This document shows positions 15,212 through 23,853 of a DNA stretch of 37,800 nucleotides, in pieces (the first letter of the stretch is position 1; every line of letters begins with the position of its first letter). This DNA comes from Hyphomicrobiales bacterium (lineage in GTDB: Bacteria; Pseudomonadota; Alphaproteobacteria; Rhizobiales; Beijerinckiaceae): assembly GCA_028290285.1 (NCBI GenBank), contig JAQGKD010000041.1, forward strand, positions 1-37,800, in the 5' to 3' direction. The notes below the pieces were generated by a model. That model was given only the letters and a program-made list of their open reading frames with translations, did no database searches and was not told the origin of the DNA. The position numbers were made by a program, and so were the translations under genes.

Positions 15212-16189
15212 ATGTCCCATCCGGCACCCGCTCCCCAGCACGCACGCATGATCATCGTGGGCTCCGGCCCCGCCGGTTACACGGCGGCGATCTATGCGGC
15301 CCGCGCCATGCTCGAGCCGGTCATGATCTCGGGCTTCGAGCCCGGTGGACAGCTGATGATCACGACGGATGTGGAAAACTATCCGGGCTTCGCCGAGGCG
15401 ATCCAGGGTCCCTGGCTGATGGAGCAGATGAAGGCCCAGGCCGAGCATGTGGGCACGCGCATGGTTTCCGACCATGTGGTCAAGGTCGAACTCGGACAGC
15501 GCCCGTTCCTGCTGATCTGCGACAGCGGCGCGCATTGGACTTGCGATACGCTGGTGATCGCGACCGGCGCCAAGGCCAAATGGCTCGAAATGCCCTCCGA
15601 AGAGAAGTTTAAGGGCTATGGCGTTTCGGCTTGCGCTACCTGCGACGGATTCTTCTATCGCGGCAAGGAAGTGATCGTGGTGGGCGGCGGAAATTCGGCC
15701 GTGGAGGAAGCGCTCTACCTGGCGCAACTCGCCTCCAAGGTGACGGTGGTTCATCGCCGCGACAGTTTCAAAGCCGAACGCATCCTGCAGGAGCGGCTGT
15801 TCAAGCATCCCAAGGTCGAGGTGGTCTGGAACAGCGCGATCGAGGAGATCTGCGGTGACCAGAACCCGCCCGGCGTGACGCACGTGAAGCTGCGCAACGT
15901 GAAGACGCACGCGATCGAGGAGCGGCGCGTCGACGGTGTGTTCGTCGCCATCGGCCACAAGCCGGCATCCGACCTCTTCGTCGGCCAGATCGAGATCAAG
16001 CCGAACGGCTACATCCAGACCGCGCCCGATTCCACGGCGACCAACATCCCCGGCGTCTATGCTGCGGGCGACGTGACGGACGACATCTACCGGCAGGCGG
16101 TGACGGCGGCGGGCATGGGCTGCATGGCCGCGCTCGAAGCCGAGCGCTGGCTGGCGGCTGAGGACAGTTTGCGGCAGGCGGCGGAATAG
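15212..16189 (+). CDS. trxB: Thioredoxin-disulfide reductase
   Basis: TrxB is an FAD enzyme that uses NADPH to reduce thioredoxin in the cytoplasm. The protein is 325 residues from the ATG at 15212 (AGAGAA upstream). It has an N-terminal FAD-binding GSGPAGYTAAIYAARA, a central redox-active Cys141-Ala-Thr-Cys144 (SACATCDGFFYRG), the NADPH-binding GGGNSAVEEALYLA with the basic HRRDSF downstream, and the C-terminal FAD motif GVYAAGDVTDDIYRQAVTAAG. In-frame upstream codons from 15071 are unlikely to be used. A LysR gene follows 37 bases later. Confidence 0.97.
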   Translation: MSHPAPAPQHARMIIVGSGPAGYTAAIYAARAMLEPVMISGFEPGGQLMITTDVENYPGFAEAIQGPWLMEQMKAQAEHVGTRMVSDHVVKVELGQRPFLLICDSGAHWTCDTLVIATGAKAKWLEMPSEEKFKGYGVSACATCDGFFYRGKEVIVVGGGNSAVEEALYLAQLASKVTVVHRRDSFKAERILQERLFKHPKVEVVWNSAIEEICGDQNPPGVTHVKLRNVKTHAIEERRVDGVFVAIGHKPASDLFVGQIEIKPNGYIQTAPDSTATNIPGVYAAGDVTDDIYRQAVTAAGMGCMAALEAERWLAAEDSLRQAAE

Positions 16190-16226
16190 CCCAAGATCGC
16201 CCGAAGGCGCTGAGGGGGAGACATCC

Positions 16227-17117
16227 GTGGATTGGGACAAGCTGCGCATTTTCCATGCGGCGGCCGAGGCTGGCTCTTTCACCCATGCGGGCGAAACGCT
16301 CGGTCTCAGCCAATCGGCCGTAAGCCGTCAGGTCAGTGCGCTCGAACAGGATCTCCAGGTCCCGCTTTTCCACAGGCACGCGCGCGGCCTCATCCTCACC
16401 GAGCAGGGGGAGGTGCTGCTGCGCACGGTGCAGGATGTCCGCCAGAAGCTCGACGCCACGCGCATGCGGCTGGCGGACAATCGAGAGCGGCCGCACGGCG
16501 AATTGCGCATCACCACGACCATCGGCGTCGGCACGGAATGGCTGACGCCGCGTCTGGGCGAGTTTCTGGAACTCTACCCCGACATCGAGCTGAAGCTCAT
16601 TCTAAGCGACGAGGAACTGGACATCGGCATGCGCGAGGCCGATGTGGCGCTGCGCGTGCGCGAGCCCGTGCAGCCAGATCTCATCCGGCGGCGCCTGTTC
16701 GTGATGCATTTTCACGCCTATGCGTCGACGGGTTATCTCAAGCGTTATGGACAGCCGCGCACGCTCGACGATCTCGACCGGCACAGGATCCTCACCTATG
16801 GCGCGTCGAATGCGCACTACCTGACGAATATCAATTCGCTGCAATATTCCGGGCGCATCTCGAAGACGCCGCGTCCTTCGACGCTCACCTGCAATAACAT
16901 TCCCGCGCTGCGCCGCGCGGTCGAGGCGGGCGCCGGGATTGCCGTGCTGCCCGACTATCTCGTCGGCGCGGATTCCACGCTCGTGCGCATTCTCCCGCAA
17001 GCAGACATGCCGGAGCTCGATTGCTATCTGGTCTATCCGGAGGAGTTGAAGAACGTCGCACGTATTCAGGTCTTTCGCGATTTTCTCGTGAGTAATGCGC
17101 AGCGCTGGGATTTCTGA
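16227..17117 (+). CDS. LysR-family transcriptional regulator
   Basis: The 296-residue protein has an N-terminal winged helix-turn-helix (residues about 3-62: LRIFHAAAEAGSFTHAGETL, GLSQSAVSRQVSALEQDLQV, LFHRHARGLILTEQG) and a C-terminal periplasmic-binding-protein-like effector domain. The start is GTG at 16227, with GGGGGAG 7-8 bases upstream. It follows trxB closely on the same strand, so the two may be co-transcribed, and a link to redox or sulfur stress is possible. LysR genes often sit divergent from their targets; here none is divergent. The effector is unknown. Confidence 0.93.
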   Translation: MDWDKLRIFHAAAEAGSFTHAGETLGLSQSAVSRQVSALEQDLQVPLFHRHARGLILTEQGEVLLRTVQDVRQKLDATRMRLADNRERPHGELRITTTIGVGTEWLTPRLGEFLELYPDIELKLILSDEELDIGMREADVALRVREPVQPDLIRRRLFVMHFHAYASTGYLKRYGQPRTLDDLDRHRILTYGASNAHYLTNINSLQYSGRISKTPRPSTLTCNNIPALRRAVEAGAGIAVLPDYLVGADSTLVRILPQADMPELDCYLVYPEELKNVARIQVFRDFLVSNAQRWDF

Positions 17118-17150
17118 GCGGCAGGCTGTGAGTTGACCAACGCGGCCCCG

Positions 17151-17271
17151 CTTCTCCCGGTGGGAGAAGCTGTCGGCGAAGCCGGCTGATGAGGGGTTAC
17201 GATCTCTGTCATGAAAAGCGGTAACCCCCCATCCGCCTGCCTTGCAGGCACCTTCTCCCACCGGGAGAAGG
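17151..17271. repeat. 121-bp palindromic intergenic element, copy 1 (RIME-like)
   Basis: The element starts with the hairpin CTTCTCCC-GGT-GGGAGAAG and ends with CCTTCTCCC-ACC-GGGAGAAGG. An inner inverted pair (GATGAGGGGTTAC at 17188-17200 with GTAACCCCCCATC at 17221-17233, one mismatch) lets the whole element fold on itself. A second copy of the same length lies at 31537-31657 in the same orientation, about 91% identical by eye. Similarity extends about 14 bases further left (CCAACGCGGCCCC). The CCCCTCATCCGCCT...CACCTTCTCCC core matches my memory of rhizobial RIME1 elements. It fills the convergent gap between the LysR gene and msrP. Confidence 0.85.
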
Positions 17272-17281
17272 ACCGCGCCGC

Positions 17282-18235
17282 TCAGAAGAAGATCTTCTGC
17301 CCTTCCATGCCCTTGTAGATGTCTGCGACCTGCTCTGCGTAGCCATTGTAGCGCAGAGTCGGGACGCGCGAACCGGTTCCCAGAACCTCTTCTGTCGCCT
17401 GCGACCAGCGGGGATGGGCGACGGCCGGGTTCACATTGGCCCAGAAGCCGTATTCGCTGGATTGCAGCGATTGCCAGAAATTCTTGGGCTGCTCCTCCAC
17501 GAAGGAAATGCGCGTGATCGACTTTATCGATTTGAACCCGTATTTCCACGGCACATGCAGCCGGATCGGCGCGCCGAACTGGCGGGCGAGCGGTTTGCCA
17601 TAGGCTCCAGTGACCAGCATCGTCAGGTCGTTGGTGGCCTCGGCCATGGTCAAGCCCTCGACATAGGGCCAGGGGTACCAGCTGAGTTTCTGGCCCGGTC
17701 CCATCTTGGGGTCCAGGAACGTCTCGAAGCGCACGTATTTGGCCGAGCTCAGGGGGCGGGCGGCATCGATCAGCGCCTTCAGCGGGAAGCCGGTCCAGGG
17801 GATCGTCATGGACCAGGCCTCGACGCAGCGATGGCGGTAGAGGCGTTCCTCCAGCGGCATGGTCTTCAGCAGGTCGTCGATGCCGATCTCGCGGGCTTGC
17901 TCCACCAATCCATCGACCTTGATGGTCCACGGGCGGATCTTCAGCGTGTCGACGCCGGTAAAGATGCGCTTGTGCGTGCCGAACTCGTAGAAGTTGTTGT
18001 ACTGGCCGTTGAGCTTTTCGGGCGTCAGGTCGCGGTCGATCTTGAAGGCCTCGTTGCGCTTGGCCGGGTAGAGGCTCGCGGACGGGTCCGGGTCTTCCGC
18101 AGCGAGCGCGGGCGCGGCTCCTGCGAGAATGGAGCCTATGCCAGCCCCCAGAACCGCACGCCGGTCGAGGAAGAGCGCCTCGGGCGTCGCCTCGCGCTCC
18201 GGGATTTCCCAGCCCTTGCGACGGACGTAATGCAT
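17282..18235 (-). CDS. msrP: Protein-methionine-sulfoxide reductase, molybdopterin catalytic subunit MsrP (YedY)
   Basis: MsrP is a periplasmic Mo-molybdopterin enzyme that repairs oxidised methionine in envelope proteins, with electrons from the membrane heme protein MsrQ. The 317-residue precursor has a Tat signal (DRRAVLGAGIGSILAGAA, twin Arg at 25-26). The sulfite-oxidase-type fold contains the Mo-ligand Cys137 in YRHRCVEAWSM. Other family stretches are NNFYEFGTHK, WYPWPYVEGLT, LHVPWKYGFKSIKSI and the C-terminal YNGYAEQVADIYKG. msrQ is not adjacent, which is unusual because the pair is commonly an operon. moaD and moaE are about 13 kb away. mtnP is divergent. Confidence 0.95.
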   Translation of the reverse strand: MHYVRRKGWEIPEREATPEALFLDRRAVLGAGIGSILAGAAPALAAEDPDPSASLYPAKRNEAFKIDRDLTPEKLNGQYNNFYEFGTHKRIFTGVDTLKIRPWTIKVDGLVEQAREIGIDDLLKTMPLEERLYRHRCVEAWSMTIPWTGFPLKALIDAARPLSSAKYVRFETFLDPKMGPGQKLSWYPWPYVEGLTMAEATNDLTMLVTGAYGKPLARQFGAPIRLHVPWKYGFKSIKSITRISFVEEQPKNFWQSLQSSEYGFWANVNPAVAHPRWSQATEEVLGTGSRVPTLRYNGYAEQVADIYKGMEGQKIFF

Positions 18236-18387
18236 GATCGCCTCCCTGCGGGCATATCCCGCGTCACAGCCGACTATCGCGACGCTCCGCCCAAGTGCAA
18301 GTCACGAGGCAGAGAGCCGGCCCCGATTGCGCCTTGCCTTCGAGCCCCGACGTCTCGACACTGCGCGCGTTCAAATCAGGAGCGATC

Positions 18388-19263
18388 ATGACCAAGGCTG
18401 TCGTCGGGATTATCGGTGGATCTGGAATCTACGATCTGCCCGGTCTGGAGGATGTCCGCGAGGAGCGCATCTCGACGCCCTGGGGCGAGCCGTCGGATAT
18501 GCTGCGCTCGGGCCGCATCGGCAACACACGCGCGGTTTTCCTGCCCCGCCACGGACGCGGGCATAGCCTGTCGCCGTCGGGCATCAATTACCGAGCCAAT
18601 ATCGACGCGATGAAGCGGGCGGGCGTTACCGACATCATTTCGGTCTCGGCCTGCGGCTCGTTTCGCGAGCATCTGCCGCCCGGCACCTTTGTGCTCGTCG
18701 ACCAGTTCATCGACCGCACCTTTTCGCGCGAGACGTCGTTCTTCGGCAACGGCTGCGTGGCGCATGTCTCTATGGCGCATCCGGTGGCACCGCTGCTTCA
18801 GAATCGGATAGCGGCCGCCGGGGCGGCGGAGGGCATCGCCTGCGTGCGCGGCGGCACCTATGTCTGCATGGAAGGCCCGCAGTTTTCCTCGCTGGCGGAA
18901 TCGCTCGCCTACCAGGCCATGGGTTGCGACGTCATCGGCATGACGGCCATGCCCGAGGCGAAACTTGCCCGCGAGGCCGAGATCTCCTATGCGACCATCG
19001 CGATGGTCACGGATTTCGACTGTTGGCATCCCGGCCATGACGCGGTCGATGTCGCGTCGGTCATCAACGTCGTGCATGAGAATGCTGGCAAGGCAGCCGT
19101 GCTGCTGGCTCGCCTGCTGCGTGATTTCCCACACCAGCATGAGCCGTGCCCCATCGGGTCGGACCGTGCGCTGGACACTGCGCTGATCACGCCGCCCGCG
19201 TCGCGCGATCCTGCGCTGCTGCAGAAACTGGACGCCATCATGGGGCGTGTTCTCGCGCATTGA
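18388..19263 (+). CDS. mtnP: S-methyl-5'-thioadenosine phosphorylase
   Basis: MtnP splits methylthioadenosine, the by-product of polyamine synthesis, with phosphate to give adenine and methylthioribose-1-phosphate. The protein is 291 residues from the ATG at 18388, with AGGAG just upstream. Family motifs are IGGSGIYDLPGL, LPRHGRGHSLSPSGINYRAN (phosphate and substrate site), SVSACGSF, GGTYVCMEGPQFSS and DVIGMTAMPEAKLAREAE, followed by VTDFDCWHPGHDAVD. It is followed 25 bases later by apt, which recycles the adenine it makes. Some relatives act on adenosine or inosine, so strict specificity is inferred. Confidence 0.95.
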   Translation: MTKAVVGIIGGSGIYDLPGLEDVREERISTPWGEPSDMLRSGRIGNTRAVFLPRHGRGHSLSPSGINYRANIDAMKRAGVTDIISVSACGSFREHLPPGTFVLVDQFIDRTFSRETSFFGNGCVAHVSMAHPVAPLLQNRIAAAGAAEGIACVRGGTYVCMEGPQFSSLAESLAYQAMGCDVIGMTAMPEAKLAREAEISYATIAMVTDFDCWHPGHDAVDVASVINVVHENAGKAAVLLARLLRDFPHQHEPCPIGSDRALDTALITPPASRDPALLQKLDAIMGRVLAH

Positions 19264-19288
19264 GCGCTCTTCGAAGTGAAAGACAGTC

Positions 19289-19828
19289 ATGAGTTTCCAG
19301 AGCGATCTCCGCGCCTCCATCCGCAGCATTCCCGATTACCCGAAGCCGGGGATCATCTTCCGGGACATCACGACCCTGCTGGGCGATGCGCGAGCCTTTC
19401 GCCGCGCCATCGACGAACTCGTGCAGCCGTGGGCGGGCACGAAGATCGACAAGGTGGCGGGCATCGAGGCGCGCGGATTCATCCTGGGCGGGGCTGTCGC
19501 ACATCAATTGTCGGCGGGCTTCGTGCCCATCCGCAAGAAGGGCAAGCTGCCGCATACGACCGTGTCGGTGGCCTATTCGCTCGAATATGGCGTGGACGAG
19601 ATGGAGATGCATTCGGACGCGGTGCATGAGGGCGAGCGCGTCATCCTGATCGACGACCTGATCGCGACGGGCGGCACGGCGGCCGCGGCCGTGCAATTGC
19701 TGCAGCAAATCGGCGCCGATGTGGTGGCGGCCTGTTTTGTGATCGATCTGCCTGATCTTGGCGGCGCGAAGAAGATCGAGGCGCTGGGCGTGCCCGTGCG
19801 GACGCTGGTTGGTTTCGACGGGCCTTGA
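19289..19828 (+). CDS. apt: Adenine phosphoribosyltransferase
   Basis: Apt condenses adenine with PRPP to give AMP. The 179-residue protein has the family start [20 protein letters not shown], the flexible-loop region [19 protein letters not shown] and the PRPP-binding signature [16 protein letters not shown] near residue 120. Together with mtnP, 25 bases upstream, it forms a methylthioadenosine-to-AMP salvage unit; PRPP would come from Prs, also encoded in this window. The start is ATG at 19289. Confidence 0.97.
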   Translation: MSFQSDLRASIRSIPDYPKPGIIFRDITTLLGDARAFRRAIDELVQPWAGTKIDKVAGIEARGFILGGAVAHQLSAGFVPIRKKGKLPHTTVSVAYSLEYGVDEMEMHSDAVHEGERVILIDDLIATGGTAAAAVQLLQQIGADVVAACFVIDLPDLGGAKKIEALGVPVRTLVGFDGP

Positions 19829-19874
19829 GGGCTGGAATGGTGGCGCGCTCCGCCTTTCCTTGTGAAAAGAACGG

Positions 19875-20870
19875 CTAAGCCTCGATCTTCCAGAAGGCGT
19901 TGCTCTCGAATTCGTAAACCTGCACGCCGTACTGGTTCACGCCTGCGTTGCGGCTGCGCATCAGGCCCCAGCCGGGACGGGAGGTGATGCGCTTTTCGAG
20001 TGGCGTCGAATCGAAGGTGATCGTGTCGCCTGCATAGACCGGCTTCATCCACTTCAGGTTGACGAAGCCCGGGGAGGGGCCGCCAGCAACAGGCTTTTCG
20101 CCGCGTGCGAGCGCCGTCGCATCGCTGCGGTGCCTCGCATCGACCATGGCGCGCATCCATGCGGCCGCCGTATGCCAACCGGATGCGGCGAGTGCGCCGA
20201 ATGGGCCTGTTTTCGATGCTTCGGGGTCGGTGTGGAAGGGCTGCGGATCGTAGAGCTGCGCGAAGGCGATGATCTCGTCGGCAGAAAACGTCTTGGATCC
20301 GAGGACAATGCGCTTGCCGATCTCGATCTGCGCCCAGTGCGGAATGACTTCGGGCTGCGGCGCAGCGTGGACGGGCGCGTCTTCGGGGGGCATCGCCAAT
20401 TTCGTGACTTCGTGCTGATGGCCGCGACGGCCCATCATGACAAAATTCGTCTGGCTCATGAGGACGACGCCCTGCAGATCATGCAGGTCGAAGCGGAATT
20501 CGAGCAGGCCAATGCTGGGACGCGATTGCGAGACGCGGGCGCTGAGCACTTCCGCGCGAACGCCGAGCATGTCTCCGGGACGAACCGGCTTCAGCCATTT
20601 CACCTCCGAGACCCCCGGCGCCCCGCGCCCGTCGGCTCGATGGAGAAACCCGTCGCAGGAGAGGCGCATGAGAATGGCGCAGGTATGCCATCCGGATGCC
20701 GCGAGCCCGCCAAGCATGGAGCGCGCGCCGGCTTCCTCATCGAGATGGAACGGCTGCGGGTCGAAGGCCGTCGCGAAGGCGACGATCTCCTCCTTCGTGA
20801 CGTCGTAGGCGCCGTATTCGAGAACGCGGCCTACCGGAAAATCTTCGAAGCACTGCAGCGTGGAATTCAT
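19875..20870 (-). CDS. Fused double MaoC (hot-dog) dehydratase-like protein
   Basis: The 331-residue protein is two MaoC-like hot-dog domains in one chain, about residues 5-150 and 180-331. Each has the same active-site block: AFDPQPFHLDEEAG followed by GLAASGWHT in the first, LYDPQPFHTDPEAS followed by ALAASGWHT in the second. Both keep the Asp and His of the hydratase-2 dyad with the D-x-x-P-x-H spacing (Asp37/His42 and Asp208/His213). A KWLKPVRPGD/KWMKPVYAGD motif also repeats. The family hydrates enoyl-CoA or acts on related thioesters; the substrate here is unknown. I chose the ATG at 20870. It lies 32 bases after ychF on the same strand. Confidence 0.87.
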   Translation of the reverse strand: MNSTLQCFEDFPVGRVLEYGAYDVTKEEIVAFATAFDPQPFHLDEEAGARSMLGGLAASGWHTCAILMRLSCDGFLHRADGRGAPGVSEVKWLKPVRPGDMLGVRAEVLSARVSQSRPSIGLLEFRFDLHDLQGVVLMSQTNFVMMGRRGHQHEVTKLAMPPEDAPVHAAPQPEVIPHWAQIEIGKRIVLGSKTFSADEIIAFAQLYDPQPFHTDPEASKTGPFGALAASGWHTAAAWMRAMVDARHRSDATALARGEKPVAGGPSPGFVNLKWMKPVYAGDTITFDSTPLEKRITSRPGWGLMRSRNAGVNQYGVQVYEFESNAFWKIEA

Positions 20871-20902
20871 GCGTGGCACCGATCCCATCGTCGTTCGCGT
20901 GG

Positions 20903-22000
20903 TCAGTTGGCGAAGCGGAAATGCAGGCAATCGCCATCCTGCACGACATATTCCTTGCCTTCCAGCCGGAATTTTCCAGCCTCGCGCGCGCCCGCTTCAC
21001 CGTTGCAGGTCACGTAATCGTCGTAGGCGATCGTCTCGGCGCGGATGAAGCCTTTTTCGAAGTCGGTGTGAATGACGCCGGCAGCCGCCGGGCCCTTCGT
21101 GCCCTTTTCGATTGTCCAGGCGCGGGCCTCTTTCGGACCCACTGTGAAGTAGGTCACGAGATGGAGCAGCTGGTAGCCGGCGCGAATCACGCGGTTGAGG
21201 CCCGGCTCCTCGAGGCCCACGGCCTCCAGATAGTCCTTCTGATCGGCGAGCGGCAGGACGGCGATCTCGCTCTCGATCTTGGCAGAGACGACGACGGCGA
21301 CGGCGCCTTCTTCCTTCGCGCGAGCCATGACCTGGGCTGAGAAATCATTGCCCTTGTCGGCAGCGGCTTCCTCGACGTTGCAGACGTAGAGCACGGGCTT
21401 GGAGGACAGGAGGCCGAGGCCCTCGAAGGTCTTGCGCTCGTCGGCGGACACGCTCACCAGGCGGGCGGGCTTGCCCTCGCGCAGGAGCACGAGGCAGCGG
21501 CTCATGAGGTCGAAGAGTTCCTTCGCGTCCTTGTCGCCGCCCTTGGCCTTCTTCTCGGTGGCGACAACGCGCTTCTCGAGGCTGTCGAGATCGGCCAGCA
21601 TCAGCTCGGTCTCGATGGTCTCGATATCGTTGACCGGGTCGATCTTGCCTTCGACATGGGTGATGTCGGAATCCTCGAAGCAGCGCACCACATGGGCGAT
21701 GGCGTCGCATTCGCGGATGTTGGCCAGGAACTGATTGCCCAGGCCCTCGCCCTTGCTGGCGCCGCGCACGAGGCCTGCGATATCGACGAAGGTCAGCCGC
21801 GTCGGGATTATCTCCTTCGAGCCTGCGATGGAGGCGAGCTTCTCCAGCCGCACGTCCGGAACCGCCACGTCACCGACGTTCGGTTCGATGGTGCAGAAGG
21901 GATAGTTCGCAGCCTGTGCCGCAGCGGTCTGCGTCAGGGCGTTGAAGAGGGTCGACTTGCCGACATTGGGCAGGCCGACGATGCCACATTTGAAACCCAT
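20903..22000 (-). CDS. ychF: Redox-regulated ATPase YchF (OLA1 family)
   Basis: YchF is a ribosome-associated P-loop NTPase that prefers ATP over GTP. The 366-residue protein has G1 GLPNVGKSTLFNALT, then YPFCTIEPN, DIAGLVRGASKGEGLGNQFL (G3 region), and a divergent G4 region (VLYVCNVEE) consistent with its ATP preference. A coiled-coil insertion lies mid-protein and a C-terminal TGS domain at the end (TYFTVGPKEARAWTI, GEAGAREAGKFRLEGKEYV). The ATG at 22000 gives the expected MGFKCGIVG start; upstream in-frame codons to 22099 are not needed. The fused MaoC gene follows; the ychJ-like gene is divergent. Confidence 0.97.
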   Translation of the reverse strand: MGFKCGIVGLPNVGKSTLFNALTQTAAAQAANYPFCTIEPNVGDVAVPDVRLEKLASIAGSKEIIPTRLTFVDIAGLVRGASKGEGLGNQFLANIRECDAIAHVVRCFEDSDITHVEGKIDPVNDIETIETELMLADLDSLEKRVVATEKKAKGGDKDAKELFDLMSRCLVLLREGKPARLVSVSADERKTFEGLGLLSSKPVLYVCNVEEAAADKGNDFSAQVMARAKEEGAVAVVVSAKIESEIAVLPLADQKDYLEAVGLEEPGLNRVIRAGYQLLHLVTYFTVGPKEARAWTIEKGTKGPAAAGVIHTDFEKGFIRAETIAYDDYVTCNGEAGAREAGKFRLEGKEYVVQDGDCLHFRFAN

Positions 22001-22141
22001 GGCACGTCCGATGTTTTGGGGGTGGGGCTTGTCGCCGGATTGGCCTGTCGTATGGAGCGCGGGACGCAAAAAGGCAAGGATCATGGCGGGGAGGGGCACT
22101 GGCCTCTTGCCGATTCCGCTCCCGGTAGGCTATGTGCGCGC

Positions 22142-22657
22142 ATGGACCTGACCATTTGCCCCTGCCGCCAGACGGCCGCCGCCCAGCTTTCGTATGCCGA
22201 ATGCTGCCAGCCATTCATCGAAGGCCGCGCCAAGGCGCCAACGGCCGAAGCCCTGATGCGCTCGCGCTACAGCGCCTTCGCGGTCGGCGCCATCGACTAT
22301 CTGGTCGAGACCGTTGCGCCCGAAGCGCGCGGCGACATGGACCGCGCCTCGCTCGACGCCTGGTCGCGCGAATCGAAGTGGCATGGGCTCGACATCGTCG
22401 ACACGGTGGACGGCAAGGCGGGCGACCTGACCGGCATCGTTGAATTCGTGGCGCATTTCAGCCGGGCCGGGGCCCGTGAGTCGCATCATGAGCGGTCGAC
22501 GTTCCGGGCCAGCCCTGAGAATGGCCAATGGTATTTTGTCGACGGCGGGAAGCCCAAGGGCAAGACCATCGTCAAGGGCAAGCAGCCAGAGCGCAACGAC
22601 CCGTGCCCGTGCGGCAGCGGGAAGAAGTACAAGAAGTGCTGTGGGATGGCGGCCTGA
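22142..22657 (+). CDS. ychJ: YchJ-family protein with N- and C-terminal SEC-C zinc motifs
   Basis: The 171-residue protein begins MDLTICPCRQTA and has CCQPFIEGR, a YchJ-type N-terminal zinc-binding motif. The middle domain (ALMRSRYSAFAVGAIDYLVE ... FRASPENGQWYFVDG) is NTF2-like. The C-terminus is a classic SEC-C motif: NDPCPCGSGKKYKKCCG, as in SecA and related proteins, binding one zinc. The function of the family is not established. The start is ATG at 22142. The gene is divergent from ychF. The following 280 bases contain a small perfect hairpin (CATCCG-TTG-CGGATG at 22674-22688) but no T-tract. Confidence 0.9.
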   Translation: MDLTICPCRQTAAAQLSYAECCQPFIEGRAKAPTAEALMRSRYSAFAVGAIDYLVETVAPEARGDMDRASLDAWSRESKWHGLDIVDTVDGKAGDLTGIVEFVAHFSRAGARESHHERSTFRASPENGQWYFVDGGKPKGKTIVKGKQPERNDPCPCGSGKKYKKCCGMAA

Positions 22658-22937
22658 GCCTGACCGGGTGCGGCATCCGTTGCGGATGGACGCCGCCGCG
22701 CTCATGCGACGAGTATCGTCAAACGTAAAGCTTCAGGTTTCCTTCAGGCTTCGTCGGTAACTTGGCATCGAGTGCTACGTGCTTCTGTGGGGTCCTCGTT
22801 TGGAGGATCCCCCCGAAGAGAGAACGCTCGGACTTTTTCTAATGTGTTTTGACGAACCCGATTTCAGGCCAGCCAGCAGCAAACAATCGATTTTCATTAC
22901 TTTGTATTGCTGATTGCTTCTTTGGGAAGACAAGTCA

Positions 22938-23822
22938 TTGGAACTTACAAGTGCTCCGTTCGTGAGGGCGTTGCGTCCGCATCAATGGCTCAAGAACGTT
23001 CTTGTTTTCGTGCCAATGTTCGCAGGTCACCGATTGACCACCGAAGCGGCGGTCCAGTCCTTTCTTGCTTTCGTCGCCTTCAGCCTTGTCGCGTCAAGCG
23101 TCTATGTCATCAATGATCTCGCGGATCTGGATGCAGACCGGGCGCATCCGAGAAAACGCAACAGACCCTTCGCCTCTGGCGCGCTGTCTCCTCGCCAAGG
23201 GCGCTGGATGGCGGCCTTGCTGCTTTTGCCTGGCTTTCTGGTCGGGTTCAGCATCAGCGGTTCGTTCGCGCTCGTCCTATTCGCTTATTTCGCTGTCACG
23301 ACACTGTATTCGTTCTCGCTGAAGCGAAAACTGATGATCGACATTTGCGCTCTCGCGGGCCTCTACACCTTGCGGATCTTTGCGGGTGGCGTGGCCACGG
23401 GTATCACGCTCTCTGTGTGGCTTCTGGCGTTTTCCATCTTTTTCTTCTTTGCGCTCGCAGCCGTGAAGCGACAGGGGGAACTCGTGGATGGGCAAGCAAG
23501 CGGGGAGACGAAAGCGGCCGGACGAGGCTATCAGGTCGATGACCTTCCGATCGTGACCGGGATGGCTATCGCTGCCGGTTACCTTTCGGTGCTCGTCATG
23601 GCGCTTTACGCGAATTCACCTGCCGTGACTGCCCTCTATCCTCGTCCCTTCGCATTGTGGGGCGTTTGCCTAGTGCTCCTTTATTGGATCAGTCGCACGG
23701 TGATCATCGCGCACAGGGGCTGGATGCATGACGATCCGGTCATATTTGCCGTCAGCGATCGAGTCAGCCAGATCTGCCTCGTCCTCATCCTGGGCTGCGT
23801 CAGCGCGGGCTCGTTGCCTTGA
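22938..23822 (+). CDS. UbiA-family prenyltransferase, decaprenyl-phosphate phosphoribosyltransferase-like
   Basis: The protein has about 294 residues and roughly eight or nine transmembrane helices. After an N-terminal RALRPHQWLKNVLVFVPMF it has NDLADLDADRAHPRKRNRPF, the UbiA first Asp-rich motif in the form seen in DPPR synthases such as mycobacterial Rv3806c and Azorhizobium NoeC. Those enzymes transfer phosphoribose from PRPP to a polyprenyl phosphate. The second Asp-rich site is not in canonical form (SLKRKLMIDICALAGLYTLR is the corresponding region). No ATG lies near the N-terminus; TTG at 22938 has GGGAAG eight bases upstream and TTG 22914 is an alternative. A GT-C-like gene follows 31 bases later, and the local sequence is AT-richer than its neighbours. 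Confidence 0.8.
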   Translation: MELTSAPFVRALRPHQWLKNVLVFVPMFAGHRLTTEAAVQSFLAFVAFSLVASSVYVINDLADLDADRAHPRKRNRPFASGALSPRQGRWMAALLLLPGFLVGFSISGSFALVLFAYFAVTTLYSFSLKRKLMIDICALAGLYTLRIFAGGVATGITLSVWLLAFSIFFFFALAAVKRQGELVDGQASGETKAAGRGYQVDDLPIVTGMAIAAGYLSVLVMALYANSPAVTALYPRPFALWGVCLVLLYWISRTVIIAHRGWMHDDPVIFAVSDRVSQICLVLILGCVSAGSLP

Positions 23823-23853
23823 CTTGCGGCGAAGTCATAGCGGGAGACATCCA

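Noticed and set aside
17151..17271. Reading the 121-bp elements as simple bidirectional terminators
   Set aside because: The outer stems are strong but no T-tract follows on either strand, and two near-identical copies with inner symmetry fit a dispersed repeat family better; an effect on 3' ends remains possible.
22780..22850. A terminator after the ychJ-like gene formed by GGGGTCCTC and GAGGATCCCC
   Set aside because: The stem needs an asymmetric internal loop and no T-tract follows; too weak to annotate.
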